This document shows, in pieces, positions 36,645-49,972 of a stretch of DNA of 64,000 bases. Made by a program: the position numbers and the translations under genes. This DNA is from Ophiocordyceps camponoti-saundersi (nom. inval.) (taxonomy: Eukaryota > Ascomycota > Sordariomycetes > Hypocreales > Ophiocordycipitaceae): the NCBI GenBank assembly GCA_003339415.1, contig PDHQ01000193.1, forward strand, positions 1 through 64,000. Direction: 5' to 3'. How positions within the stretch are numbered: position 1 is the first letter of the stretch; every line of letters starts with the position of its first letter. The notes under the pieces are model-generated. The model made no database searches. It saw only the letters and a program-made list of their open reading frames with translations, and was not told the DNA's origin.

Positions 36645-39247
36645 ACTCCCTAAGCTAGAAAAGAATTTTAATAATTTTATTAACTTCTTATTTTACTTTA
36701 GAAACTATTATTATACTTAAAGGCTTTTTCTATATTAACTCTAATAACTATATTTATTTATAAATTAAGAAATATTATTAGGGATTTATATATAAAAAAC
36801 TAAATTAATTTATATAAAGTAAGAAAGAAATAAAAGAATAAGATAAGAATAATAAAGGAGAATTATAATATATATTAGATATATATAGAAGAATATATAT
36901 TACGGTAAAAAGTATCGTAATATAAGGAAAGAAAAATAAGAATAATAGGGACGTAATATAATATACGAACTAAAGGAATAGAATAAAGGAAAATATTTTA
37001 CTATCCTTATTATATAAACTAGCGCTTATAATAATATAAAAGCGAATACGGATAATCTTACCGTAACTAGTATAAGAGATATAATTTATAGCTTTAAATA
37101 TAGTATACTTTACGAAAATAAAAGTATCTAAAATATTATAAATAATAGTAAGGTTAACTATATTATAGATAGTTATACTTATTATTAAGCGTATATCGCG
37201 AGTAGTTTATAGTAAATAAGCTTTATATAGCTTTCTTATTATAGCTAATATTCTTTCTTTATTTATAGCGTATAGAATATAGGATAAATAATATATAACT
37301 AATACTATATTATAAAGATATTAAAAAATAATACTAAAAATATATTAATCTATAAGGTTCTTACCTAAGCTTAGTAAATATAATAGTTATTACTTATTAA
37401 TAGTTAAATAACTTAAAAATTTATTACTTATTAATAGTTAAATAAATATAAAAACTATTATATATTAATAGTTAAATAATATAACGCGTGCTTTTAATAT
37501 AAAGCGTATTATTAACGTATTTCTTTACTATAGTTTATATTAATACTATATAAAAAGCTAAGAAATACCTTAGTTTATTATTATATTAATAAAAGGGTCC
37601 GCGTTAATAAGTTTAATAATTATAATATATTTAATATTATTAAAAAGTTTAACTAAGCTACCTATCTAACTATATAGCTTTTTAGTAATATTATTAGGAG
37701 CTATCTTAACTAAATTTAAAATATTAAAAACTAGAATATTACTAAAATTTAAAGTTATTTTATTTCTAATAATATCGCTCTAAGCTAAAAAAAGTATATA
37801 ATTAATAGTAATAGCTAGAAATAATATAATAATACCCTTATTAAGTAGATACGTTTATTCTTTTATATAAATATATAAGTTCTAATAGTTTCTCTTATAA
37901 AATTTTAAAATCTTCCCTAAATTATTAAGCGCGGATTTCTTATTAATAAATATAGTAACCTTATCGATATTAAGCGATATATTCTTAAGAGTAGGAGTAT
38001 TAAGTAAGATAAGTATAAAAATAGGGAAATTAATAATCTATTTATTACTAATACTAAATATTTTCGCTATATAACTTAGGCTAAGGGAAGTATTATATTT
38101 AGTAAGGTACTTATTAAAATAAGTTACTTAAATTAAAATAATATCTATATCTTAGAATATTAAAGCTTACTTATTATAATATATTACGAAAAAGGTAAAA
38201 AAGTATTTAATAACTTAAACTAAACTATTATAATAAGTTATTAAGAAATTATTATTAGCCTCCTTAATATTTTTAGCTTCTAAAATTTCTTAAAATTAAA
38301 TAGTAATTTTAGAAATAGTTATTAAAATTACGAGTTACTAAGAGGCGGAATAAGTTTATTTATTAAGGGTTTTAAAAATACTTTATTAAGTAAAAATAAA
38401 AGGAGTAATAAAACGCTTTACTAAGGATTTACTAAAAATAGGAGCTACTCCCTTAACCTTAATCTCTTTTTTTATAGCTATTAGTATTATTCGTTTTATT
38501 TTACTAAAATAGTTAGTATATAAGATAATAGCTAGGATTTTCTTAATCTCTTTTAATTTTTTAAAATCTTAGTAAACTTACTCGCTAACTAAGCTTTTAA
38601 TATAATTTTTTATAATTTCTAATAGCGCGTACGCGCTATAATAGTTTTTTCTAAGTTATTTAGATTACGGAAAGATATTCCCTTTAATATTAATAAGGGA
38701 GTATAATAGCGTAAAATAAGTATAGTTTCTTAATAAAATAGCTAGTATTTTAAAAATAAAGCTAATAATAAAAAAAGATATTACGGTAATTTATTAAGTA
38801 AAATATCTAAGCGCTATAATCTTAGAAATTTTAGGTAAAAAATAGTTAAAGCTAGAGTATTCGTTATCTAAAAGCGAGTACTTAAAATTATAATCTTCGT
38901 TATTAAGAAATTTTTCGCTATTAGCTTATTTTTTTATTTTTTAGTTAATATAATAAATATAATTATCTAATTTACTAAAAGATAGATTATAGCTTTTTTC
39001 TTAAAATACTTATTTTTAAGTAACGAATATTATATAGTTATTCGATTTCTAGTTATTAAATTTATAAGTAAGTAATTTAAATAAATATTAAAGTTTAGTA
39101 AGGTTTCTAAATAGCTAAATAGCTTTTTTAAAGCTTTCGAATATAAGTACTAAGGGAGTATAAATTAGCTATTCGTAGAATAGCTTACGGTATATCTTAT
39201 TATAAGAATAATAAGGATTATTATAAAGCGGATCGATTTTAAGTATA

Positions 39248-39433
39248 AAAGAAGGGAAAAATAAGAAAAAATAATAGAATTAGAAAATAAAAAAGAATAA
39301 CTATAAAGAGAATAAATATAATATATTAAAAAAATATAATAAAAATAAGAAATATAAAAAAGGATAATAAAAGATAAATAAAAAAGAGAAAAGGTAAAAA
39401 AGAAAAAGTAAGAAAATAAAGGGAAATTTAATA
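39248..39433 (-). repeat. Purine-rich tract (pyrimidine-rich on the element's sense strand)
   Basis: About 190 bp almost entirely of A and G on the plus strand, just downstream of the chromodomain in element orientation. The mirror tract in copy B is at 56,165-56,350. Confidence 0.7.
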
Positions 39434-39467
39434 TAAATAATAACGCGTTAAGTTTATTATTTCCTAA

Positions 39468-42400
39468 TAATTTTACACAGTTATTACTAAGTAACTTATT
39501 TACCTTATTTTAATAGCTAGTATTTTTTAAAAATATTTATATATTTTTTCTTAATAATATCTAGCTAAGCTTCTAACTTATTTTTTTTTCTTAAATTCTT
39601 TAATTATCTTTTTTTATTAAAAGTCCTTTTTAGCTACTTATTAATTATTATTATTTAGGTATCTTTTCTAATATATAAGATATTTTATTTAAGTAATACC
39701 TTATCTTTTTTTAACTTTTCTCTTATTAAGGATTTATTTAATCTTATAATTATTAATATTAAGCTTAAAACTAAGTTATTCTCCTAAAGCGTTAGCTAAT
39801 TAAAGTTAAATAATTAATATAATAAGATAAATATTTATAAAATTATTAAGATTTAATTAATAAGTTAGATAGCTAATTTATTCGATTACGCGGAAAAGCT
39901 TAGTTTACTATTTTAAAAGCTTCGCTATTTATCTATTAAGAATAAAATATCTTTTCCTAAGTTTTAGCTAAATTTAATTACTAAGCTTAAACTTAAGCTT
40001 CTAATATTTCTTATTATAATATTATTTTATTATAGCTTAAGCGTAAGTAATAAAAATAACTACCTTATCTTTTAATATTTCTTAAGATTTAGGAGAAGCT
40101 TAATTACTTAGATAACGGAGACTATTATTTATTTAGAATTTAGTAAGTAACTTACTTAGTATAGTTTTAATAATTAAGGAAAAGGAGTTATTAAGAGAAA
40201 ATTAAAAAGCTAATAAAGCGTTAATTTATTACTTTATTAGGAAATTAATAGCGAAAAATCTAAAAGCGATTTTAATAATCTAATTTTATTTTTTAGATAG
40301 ATTATTAGTTTATAAGTAATATATAATTAATATAAAAAGTTTAATATTAAAAGTAAATTATAAAATCCTCTAAAGCTTAAATATAGATTTTAAATTTTAA
40401 TTAAAAATAATTTATTTTAAAAATCCTTAGTTATAATAAGTAAGCTTATAATATAGCTACTAAGCTTATTTTTTAACGGTAAAATAATCGTATTTAAAAA
40501 TTAAAATATATATTTTTAAAAACTTATTAATAATAATAAAAAAAATATTATAAAACTTTCTTTTAAATTTAAACTAAAGTAAGTTTTTTAAAAAAAACTA
40601 AAAAAAGTTTAATAATAAAGTTTATTATAATTATATAAAAAAAAATTACTAAAAAATAAATTAAAATTATTTCCTTAAAAGGAGGCTATTTATTAATTTA
40701 ATTATATTTATAAATATTATATTTATTTATAAAATTATTAATTTTCTTTTTTAGTTAAGAAATAATAAAATTAAAAAAAAGTTTAGCTTATATATATTTT
40801 TAATTAGTATAAAATTTATAAAAATAATACTTAGAAATAATTTCTTTAACGTAATTTTTAAAAATATAAAGTTATTATTAATTATTAATATTTTTAAGAT
40901 ATAATAAGCTATTTACTTAGATAAAAGGAAATTTTTCCTAAAAATCTTTATTTTTAAGTTATTTTAAGATTTTAAATTATTATATATTAAAAAAATATTT
41001 TTCGGAAATCTTATATTAGAAAGTATTATTAAAAATAGCTTTTAAGGAAATAAATATATAGTTTTAATAAATATAATTTTTTTAAATATTCTTAAGTTCT
41101 CCTTATCTTTTTTCTAAGATTACTTTTAAGAAAAGGCGTAAAAGAGAGTTTATAAAAATATTAAAAATATCTAAGATATATTAAACTTTAAGAGGGTATT
41201 AACTTAGAAACTAAAAAGCGAGAGTAAAGTAATTATTACTCCTTATATTAATAGTAAAAAAAGAGGTTTATTTTATAATTACTAAAATTACGGTATAATT
41301 TATAAAAATTATAATTTTTAGTTTCTAAATTTTAATTAAATAAGTTTAAAATTTATAATAAGCTTATATTAAATAAAAGATTTTAAGTTTAGTTAGCTAA
41401 TATTTAATTTTAGCTAATTTAAAAATATAATTAAAATAATAAATAAGTTTAATAAATTATTAAAGCGGAGCTAAAAATAGTTTCTAAGATTTCTTATTAT
41501 TAATATAGAAAAAATAAGCTATAAAATTATTTTTCTAAAAAATATTAATTTATAAAAAAAGTTAATAATTAAGAAAAAACTAACTAAAAGTAATATTATT
41601 ATAAAAAATATTAATAATATTATTAAAATAATTAGTTTTTTCTTTTATTAGGATAATTTTAAATTAAAAAGTAAAGGTATTTTTTTTTAGTTTAGTAATA
41701 AGTATTTTATTTTCCTATTTTTCTTAAAATATTACTATTTTATATTTCTAAAAAGGGTTAATTTATTATATAAAATAAGGAATAAGATATCTTATTTATT
41801 TAACTAATTTAATTTATTATTTAAAATATTATAAAATATTAAGAAACTTAATATCTTATAAAGCTTTTACTTAAGATTAAGTATTTATTAATATAAATTT
41901 ATTAACGTAATATTTTAATATTTTTATAAATAAGTAATAAAGGAATATTTTAAAAGCGGAGAGGGAAAGATTTATATTAATAAAAAGATTAAATATAATA
42001 AATAAATATTTAATATAATCTTTTAAAAAGTTAGAGAAAATTATTATATTATTAATATATTTAATAGCGTATACTTTATATAGTTAGAGAATATAATTAA
42101 TAAATTTTTATATATAAATAAGCGAGTTTTTATACCTTATAAAAGTAACTATAGCTTTTTTTAATTTATAATAAGAAATAATTATAAACCGCTTTTAATA
42201 ATTTAAATAAATAAGAAATTAATAAAAAAAGCTTTAAGTATTAATAATAAAAATAACCTTTTTACCTACTAATTTATAAATTATATTTTAAAGGAGAGGT
42301 ATTAAATATATATTAGGAATAGCTATACTATTTAAAGCTTATAAGTTATTAATAATATATAGTTTACCTTTTCTTTAAATAATAAAATATAAGCTAGCGA

Positions 42401-42700
42401 AAAGTAAAGCTTTAAGCGCCTATTCTATTTTACCTTATAAATATATATTATTATATTTTTTATTAAAGAAATCCTAATTAAGTTTATTTAGTAAATAAGG
42501 ATATAAATTAAGTTTCTTTTTATATTAATTATTAATAAGGGGGATTTTTAGATATTACTTAGGGGGTAAATTAATTAGTTTAGTATTTTTCTAAAGTTTC
42601 GGAAAGGAATCGTAAAGTTATTTTACTTTTCTAAATAACTAAAAATTTAATATATAGATTTTAACGCTATATTCTCCTTCGATTTCTAAAATATTAAGTA
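39468..42700 (-). pseudogene. Family B copy A pol (RIP-degraded)
   Basis: Minus-strand pol with the reverse transcriptase active site at 42,032-42,058 (Y-I-N-N-I-I-I-F-S), the integrase core at about 40,278-40,493 and the chromodomain at about 39,583-39,753. These positions are the mirror of copy B. Both catalytic Asp of the reverse transcriptase are Asn. Confidence 0.8.
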
Positions 42701-45625
42701 TTTTAAAAATACCTAACTAATAGGGTTAACTTAGATCTAAGATATTAATAGAAAGTAAATTAGTATTAATTTCGTTAAATAATATTATTTAGTTTAAAAA
42801 AAAATTTAGCGTTAAATATTTATCGAGGTTATCTAAGGAGTTTTTCTTAGTAATTTATTAAAAAATTATAAAAGAAAATTAATTATTAAAATTTAATATA
42901 ATATTAACTTTTTCTTTTTATTTAAAAAAGATTAGTTTATTACTTAAGTTAAAAATAATTAAATAGAAATAATTATAAATAATTAAACTTAAAAGAAAAT
43001 AAAAGTTAGGGAAAAAGATAAGGTTACGATTTTTAGGAGGATTTTTAATTAACGCTAAAATTATACTTATTAAAAAAGAAAGGATTATTATTACTAAGGC
43101 GGCTATTATATATCTATAAATAGCTAGTCCTTTATAAGTAAAATAATATTTAATATATATTCTTTTATAAAATTAAATTTAAAGCTTTTATCGAGAGTTA
43201 AGAATATCGATTTTATAAGGGATTAAGAATCCTTATCTTAATAAAACTTTAGTAGGAAAATACTTAATAACTTAAACGCTAGCTTTAAACTTACTAATAT
43301 AAAACTTATTATTAATTTTATTAATAATATATAAAGTAAAAATAGCTTAATTATAAGTTAAGGCTAATTTAATATTATTTAAGCTTCGAATTATTATTAG
43401 ATTATAATTAATATTATCGAACTTATTAAGTAAGTTTTTCCTAATAAGGGATTTATTTACTTTAATATCGATATATATTTTTATAGCGTTAAATAGTTTA
43501 TTTTTACCGAATACTAAAATCTTTATATAAGAAAAATAAAAAACTTATTTTAAAAGAAAATTAGTTATCTAAGGAGTAGCTTTAATAATAAAAAAGTTTT
43601 TAAAAAAAAGGTTTTTAATAATATTAAGAGGTTTTATTTTATATTTCTTAAAATTTAAAATAAGATAATATAAATTATTAGCTAATTACTTATCTTTTTT
43701 AGCTTTAGATAATTTAAATAAGTTAGTTTTATTATTTAAATTATATTCTAAGATATTAAAAATTATATTATATATTTTAGAAAAGATTATAAAAACTTTA
43801 TTAATATTAAGATTTTATTTAATAAGTTTATAAGTAAAATTAATAAGGATAAGATTACTTTTTAAGCTTTCTTTATTTTTTTTTAAGAAAAGCTATTTTA
43901 TCTTTATTTTAAACTTAATATTTTTATCGAAAAGTTTCTAAGTATTATTTATTAGCTTTCTAAGGAAATCGTTTAGTTTATAATCTAATTAGTAGTTCGG
44001 ATTTTATAAAGATTTCTTCTTAGAATTATTTACTTTATATTTACGTTAAAGTAACTTACTTAAAGCTATATACTAAGTAGCGTTATTCTATAAATTACCT
44101 TAAGTTTCTCTAATTAGCTTAGTTTAAAAGTTTAGAATAAGTTATTTATATTTATATACTTAGTTATTTAAGGTATTTTTGCTAATTAGCTATCGGAAAG
44201 TTTCTTAAAGTAAAATATTAAGTTAAGAGAAAATAATTATTAATATAGATTATTTAAGATAAAAAGCTACTTAAGCTATTCTTTTTATTTTAAATATTTA
44301 TAATCGGAAATCTTTTCTAGTAAGTATATCCTAAAATATAAAGCTTTATTTTTATATAATAAAAGCGGTAATATTAAGTTAGATAGTAAACTTTTTCTAA
44401 AAAGCTTTTATTTATTTTTAGATTCTAAGATTAGGAAAAGTAAATTTTAATCTAATTTAAAAATTTAAATCTCCGGAATATTATTTTATAATATATTTTT
44501 TAAGAAAAAAAAGAATAAGTTATACGAGTTTATTTACGTAATCCTTATTTTAAGCGGTAACTTATTTTAAAGCGTTTATAAATTAGTTAATATTTTAGTA
44601 AATAATAGTTTAATTAATTTTTTTAATTTAATTAAAAATAATATTAAAAGTACTAATAAGCTTAAATTATCTAATATTTTTAACTTATAACTTAACTTAT
44701 TATTTAAATAGTTCTTATAAGTATAATTAATTATATAATTATAAATTATTATTTAGGTTAATATATTTAAAATAATCTAAATTTTAAGATATAATATTAT
44801 AAGAGTAAAGTATATTATTAATTATTTATATTATTTTTTCTTTTTCCGCGGAAAGTAAAGGAGGTTTTCTAAAATTAAATATTATTATAGGAGGATTTAG
44901 AAAATATTACCTTTTTAAGGTATTTTTCCTTAGGGTAGATAGTTCTTTTTTTAAAAAAGATTCTTATAGCGTAAAGGTTTTCTTACTTTTATCCTAAAAA
45001 GAGGTTTCCTCCTTACTTTCTTCTTAAAAAAGGACTTAGGTATTTTCCTTACTTTTTTCTAGTAAAGTAAATAGCTTACTTTTTCCTTTAGTATTACTTA
45101 TAATTCGAAGGTATTTTTAAATAAGGGGTAGCTAGTTTTCTAAGAAAATTCTAAGTAAGTAAAAGATACTATTAAATATATACCTTAGTTAATTTACTTA
45201 TTTAAATAATTAATTATAATTTACTATAATATTTAGATTAGTTAGGAAAAGTTTAATTATAATAAGTAACTTAATTTCTTAGAGATTATCTTAATATAGT
45301 AAATATTTTCTAATAAGCCTTATTTCCTTATATTATAAAGGAGGAAATTTACTTTTAAAAGGGTAAAGTTTCTTTACTACTTTATAAATATTAAAAATAT
45401 AAGCTTCTTTTTTCCTAGCTATAATTTCTTCCTTAATTACTTTAAAAAGTTTAAAAGTAAAGAAATAATATATAGCCGAGGTTAAGTAATAAATATAGTA
45501 AAGCTTTCTTTTAAGCTAAAAATCTACGCTTATAAAGTTTTATTAGTAAAAAACGTTTTAAGTTTAACTTACTACCTTAATAGCTAAAAATTTATAAGTT
45601 AGTAAAATATAGAATTATTACTAGT

Positions 45626-46258
45626 TAATATACGCTTATATATATAATTTACTAATAATTATATATACTAAGCTAGCTATTAGATATAATATATAAGAAA
45701 AGGAGATAAGCTAGCTACTAATTATAAGATTATAAAATAGCTATTATAAAAAATATAAATATAAGTAAGAGTTTTTTAAAAATTAAAATAATAACTATAA
45801 AAAAATCTAAATTATTACTTAAAAAAATATTAAGCTAATTATATAGCTAGGAGCTTAAGGAAGATTTCTTAATATAATCTTAAAAATATTTACTTAAGGG
45901 GATTTTATAGTAATTTCTAAATATATTAGTAAAATAGAGATTTCCTAATATACGGTAATTTCCTAATATATAAGGATTTCCTAGTAAAATCTAAAAATTT
46001 CTAAAAATATATTTTAATATTAAATTTTACTAGAAATCTTAGTAAAATTCTAAAAGTTATTATAAAGAAATCTTAAGAGGAAATCTTAGTAATTTCCTAA
46101 GCGTAAAGGTAATAAAGTTTTTAGGGGAAATTTAAGTAAAATCCTAAGGCGGGAAATTTTAAGAAATCTTAGGGAAATATTATAAGAGGTTAAGCGATTT
46201 ATAAGGGTATTAGAGAGGTTAGGCGATTTATAAGGGTATTATTATATATTTTATATTA
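45626..46258 (-). repeat. Family B LTR, 5' LTR of copy A (633 bp)
   Basis: Direct repeat of 36,012-36,644 including the 29-bp duplication (about 46,190-46,245). GCTAG follows at 46,259-46,263. Confidence 0.9.
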
Positions 46259-46263
46259 GCTAG

Positions 46264-48190
46264 CTTTATAAACTTTTTCGAGAGAAATAAATAAATATAA
46301 AATATTATACTTAAATTTGCAAGGCTTAAAAAAGGTATAAAATAAGTTTCGTAAAATAAGTAAAATTATTAAGTTAGCTTTAGCTACTAGCTTAGTAATA
46401 GTTAGGAGAAATACTTTTATTTAAATAGTTAAAAAACTTTATATAAAAGGCCTCCCTTATTAGTAGTTTAGTTAGGTGAAAAATTTAGTTTTATTAAAAA
46501 TATTTATTTCTACTAATTTCGTAACCGGGTCTATTTTATAAGATATTATTATATTATCTTACTTTATAATAATAGTATAGAATTTAAAAAACCTAGCTTT
46601 CTTATAAAAGAGTATTATATAGTTAAGGCTTACTAATAAAAAAAGCTTATCTCCTTTCTCTAATTTTAGCTTCGAATTACTAAAATATAGAAATTAATAA
46701 ATAGCCGCTAGTATTAGCTAATTATATATAAGGTCGAAGGAAGGAGGGCCTTATATTAGCTAAAAGTTTCCTTCTTATACTTTAATATATAGTGCTAACT
46801 TAAACTAGTAGCGCCGTAAAGTAAACTATAATAATAAGCGTTCCTTTTTTATAGTTTTTCGTATATTTTTAGGTATAAGATATATCTATAATATATCGGT
46901 AATAATTATTAAATATATTATATTAAACTATAGAGACCTGATCCCTAGGATTATTCCGGGAATTATCTAAACTTTACTCTTAATCTCCCGGCGTTATTAA
47001 GGGTTAGTTATACCGCGAAATACCTTCCTAATCTCGAAAGCGGCGTAGATTCTCTACCGGTCGCTTTTAATAACTGCTAAAGCACGCCCCTTTAAAATCT
47101 TTATTATATCTATATTAAGGAATCTTTATATAATATAACTATTATATATAAATCTTAACTATTCGGCGTATATACGCTCTAAACTAGCAAGTAACTCTTT
47201 ATTAAGGCGAGAGTTAAAGATTTTATAATAATTCCTAAGCTATAGAAAGTTAAAAATACTAGGAAGCTTTATTAGCTTATTAAGGGCACCCGCGATAGTT
47301 AATTACTAATTAATCGATTAAATAGCGATTTACTTAGTTTTGCTTAGCCTCTTATACTATTCGAAGAAGTTAAATCCTTTTTTTTTATATTCTCGTAATT
47401 TAGTATAAATACGCTTATCTAAGTCGGGGCTTTCGTGCTAATATTACTTAGTCCGTTTCCTTACCTATTAGCTTAGTAGTGCGAAAGTAAGATTAAGGGA
47501 ATAAAGTTTTATTATCTAATATAAGAAAGGGTTAATATTTCTTACTATATCGATTTAATAGCGACCTTAAGTATATTTTACTATTTAGTTATTAAGATAT
47601 AGATATTAGCTACTTAAGTTATCCCGAAGCTACTATTACGATAAGCTTAACTTATTTAGAATTAATAATATATCCGAATAATTAATATAGCTATTAATTT
47701 AGTGCCTTTAGTTATTATAGTTAATTAAAGTCTTCTTAAATAGCTTTTTAAGATAATCGGTTTATTTCCTATTATATAGTCGCTCGCCCACCCCGTCTAA
47801 GAAATAAAGACGAGATAGCGGAACTTAAATAATCTTTAAGAACTCCTCCTATATTTAGTTTATAATTACGTATAGGGGATAAGCACTTAAGTAGTAATTA
47901 AGTAACTATTTATCTATTATAGAAGACGTCCTATAAATAGGAAATTAGTATAAACCTTAACTTAAGCGTAATATCCCTTAAATCCTCCTACTTGTAAGGA
48001 CTTCTCTTTCCGCCTTCTTCTACTTCCTTATACTATATCTTAAAGTAAAAAGTAAAAATCTACGCTATAAATTTACGTAATCTACTTTAACTTAGAGGCG
48101 GTACTCTTATAAAAGTATTACCTTTAAGGATCTAAGCCCTGCGTAGATTATAAAAAGTATCTTACTGTTCCGAGAAGCAAGCCTTATATA
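46264..48190 (+). pseudogene. Possible continuation of the decayed coding region
   Basis: After excising copy A with one GCTAG, the forward frame from 36,011 continues here. The stretch 46,740-47,060 has only a handful of stops (it contains R-D-L-I-P-R-I-I-P-G-I-I), and a further open part reaches about 47,400. Beyond that, stops become frequent. No domain is recognised, and whether 46.3-48.2 kb is all one gene is uncertain. Confidence 0.35.
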
Positions 48191-48219
48191 AACTAATTAT
48201 AGAAAGGGTCCCTATCCTA

Positions 48220-48950
48220 GGAAGTACCCCTGCTCACATGCAGAATACGGAAAGCATCTATTTCCTAGGAAGCGACTACGGTATAGAATATAGAAAGCGT
48301 TCACTTTTTAAGGGAAGCGATTCCTATACGGAATTTAGAAAGTATTTAAATATAGAAAGTATCTACTTCTTAGGAAGTGCTTAACTTCCTAGGAAGCAAC
48401 TATAATATAGAATATAAAAAGTATCTACTTCCTAGGAAGTGCTTAACTTCCTAGAAAGCGACTATAGTATAGAATATAGAAAGTATTTACTTCCTAGGAA
48501 GGGATTATAGTATAGAATATAGAAAGTATTTATTTCTTAAGAAGTTTTAGGAAATACTTAGCTAGTGCTTAACTTCCTAGGAAGCGATTCTAGTATAAAA
48601 TATAGAAAATCTTAGGAAGGGGATACTTTTTATATTCTATATTAGAGTCGCTTCCTAAAAAGTTAAGCACTAGCTAAGCACTTCTTAGGAAGGGAGCGCT
48701 TTTTATATTTTATATAGGACTCGCTTCCTAGGAAGTAAATACTTTCTATATTTTATACCGGAATCGCTTCCTAGAAAGTTAAGCACTAGCTAAGCACTTC
48801 CTAGGAAGTAAGCGCTTTCTATATTCTATACCGTAGTCGCTTCCTAGGAAGTTAAGCACTTTAGGAAGTAAATACTTTTTATATTCTATATTATAGTCGC
48901 TTCCTAAGAAGTTAAGCACCTAGGAAGTAGCTTTAGCAAGTAAACTGCGT
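48220..48950. repeat. Palindromic minisatellite based on CTTCCTAGGAAG
   Basis: About 730 bp with roughly 20 occurrences of the perfect 12-bp palindrome CTTCCTAGGAAG or one-base variants. They are separated by two alternating spacers, one with GTGCTTAA and one with ATAGAATATAGAAAG. The left half (about 48,220-48,600) has the spacers in one orientation and the right half (about 48,620-48,950) in the reverse, so the whole array is a large imperfect inverted repeat centred near 48,615. It keeps more C and G than its surroundings. Confidence 0.85.
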
Positions 48951-49363
48951 ATAGAATAGAAGACTACCCCTATTATATAATATTTATAAGCCTTTAATAT
49001 AAAGCTTAATCTTCTAAACTTTATTATAGTTAATAGCTAGTAATTAATTTAATAACTAACTTATAAGTTAATTTAGTAGTTCTTACTATAAATCTAATAT
49101 ATAATAGTTTTATATATATCTTACGAAAGTTATAAGCTTTTAAAACCGGTTACTATAAATACTAAGCTAAGTTATATTATACCTAAGATACTAAGTAAGA
49201 TAAACTAGTTAGTTTTTAATCTAAGAGGAGCTATAAAGCTTTTAGCTATTAATAACTTTCGGTATTACTATATTATATTATATAAACTAAGCTTAAAACG
49301 AAAAAATAACGCAATTAGCGTAATTAACTATAATACCTTAGCTTACTAAAAGTTATAGTAAAT
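48951..49363. other. RIP-degraded spacer
   Basis: AT-rich sequence between the palindromic array and family B copy B. Nothing is recognisable. Confidence 0.5.
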
Positions 49364-49368
49364 ATAAT
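49364..49368. repeat. Target site duplication ATAAT, left copy
   Basis: ATAAT precedes copy B and recurs at 59,559-59,563. In AT-rich sequence such a match is weaker than GCTAG, but it sits exactly at the LTR edges. Confidence 0.8.
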
Positions 49369-49972
49369 TAATATAGGACGTGTAATAACACCCTTATAAA
49401 TCGCCTAACTTTTTATAATATTTCCCTAAGATTTCTTAGGATTTCCTACCTTAAGATTTTACTCGAATTTCCCCTAGAAACTTTATTACCTTTACGCTTA
49501 GGAAATTACTAGGATTTCCTCTTAAGATTTCTTTATAATAACTCTTAGGATTTTATTAAAATTTCTAGTAAGATTTAGTATTAAAATATATTTTTAGAAA
49601 TCTCCGGATTTTACTAAGAAATCCCCGTATATTAAGAAATTACCGCGTATTAGAAAATCTTTATTTTACTAATATACTCGGAAATTACCGTAAAATCCCC
49701 TTAAGTAAATACTTTTAAGATTATATTAGGAAATCTTCCTTAAGCTCCTAGCTATATAATTAGCTTAGTATTCCTTTAAATAATAATTTAAATTTTTTTA
49801 TAGTTACTATTTTAATTCTTAAAAAACTCTTACTTATACTTATATTTTTTATAGTAGCTATTTTATAATCTTATAATTAGTAGCTAGCTTATCTCCTTTT
49901 CCTATATATTATATCTAATAGCTAGCTTAGTATATATAACTATTAGTAAATTATATATATAAGCGTATATTA
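49369..49972 (+). repeat. Family B LTR, 5' LTR of copy B (604 bp)
   Basis: From TAATATAGGA to GCGTATATTA. It contains many short GATTTCCTAGG-like repeats and one CTCGGAAATTACCGTAAAAT, a motif also found in family A LTRs in the opposite orientation. Confidence 0.92.

Larger units (their letters stand above)
36012..46258 (-). mobile_element. Large Ty3/gypsy chromovirus, family B copy A, minus strand
   Basis: A 10,247-bp element with two 633-bp direct LTRs and a 5-bp target duplication. Its 8,981-bp interior is the reverse complement of the interior of copy B (49,973-58,953), with exactly the same length, so the copies differ by point changes rather than indels. Encoded domains are read from copy B. 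It interrupts the decayed coding region that ends at 36,006. Confidence 0.92.

Noticed and set aside
48220..48950. CRISPR array
   Set aside because: Repeats are palindromic, spacers are themselves repeated, units reverse orientation in the middle, and the genome is fungal.
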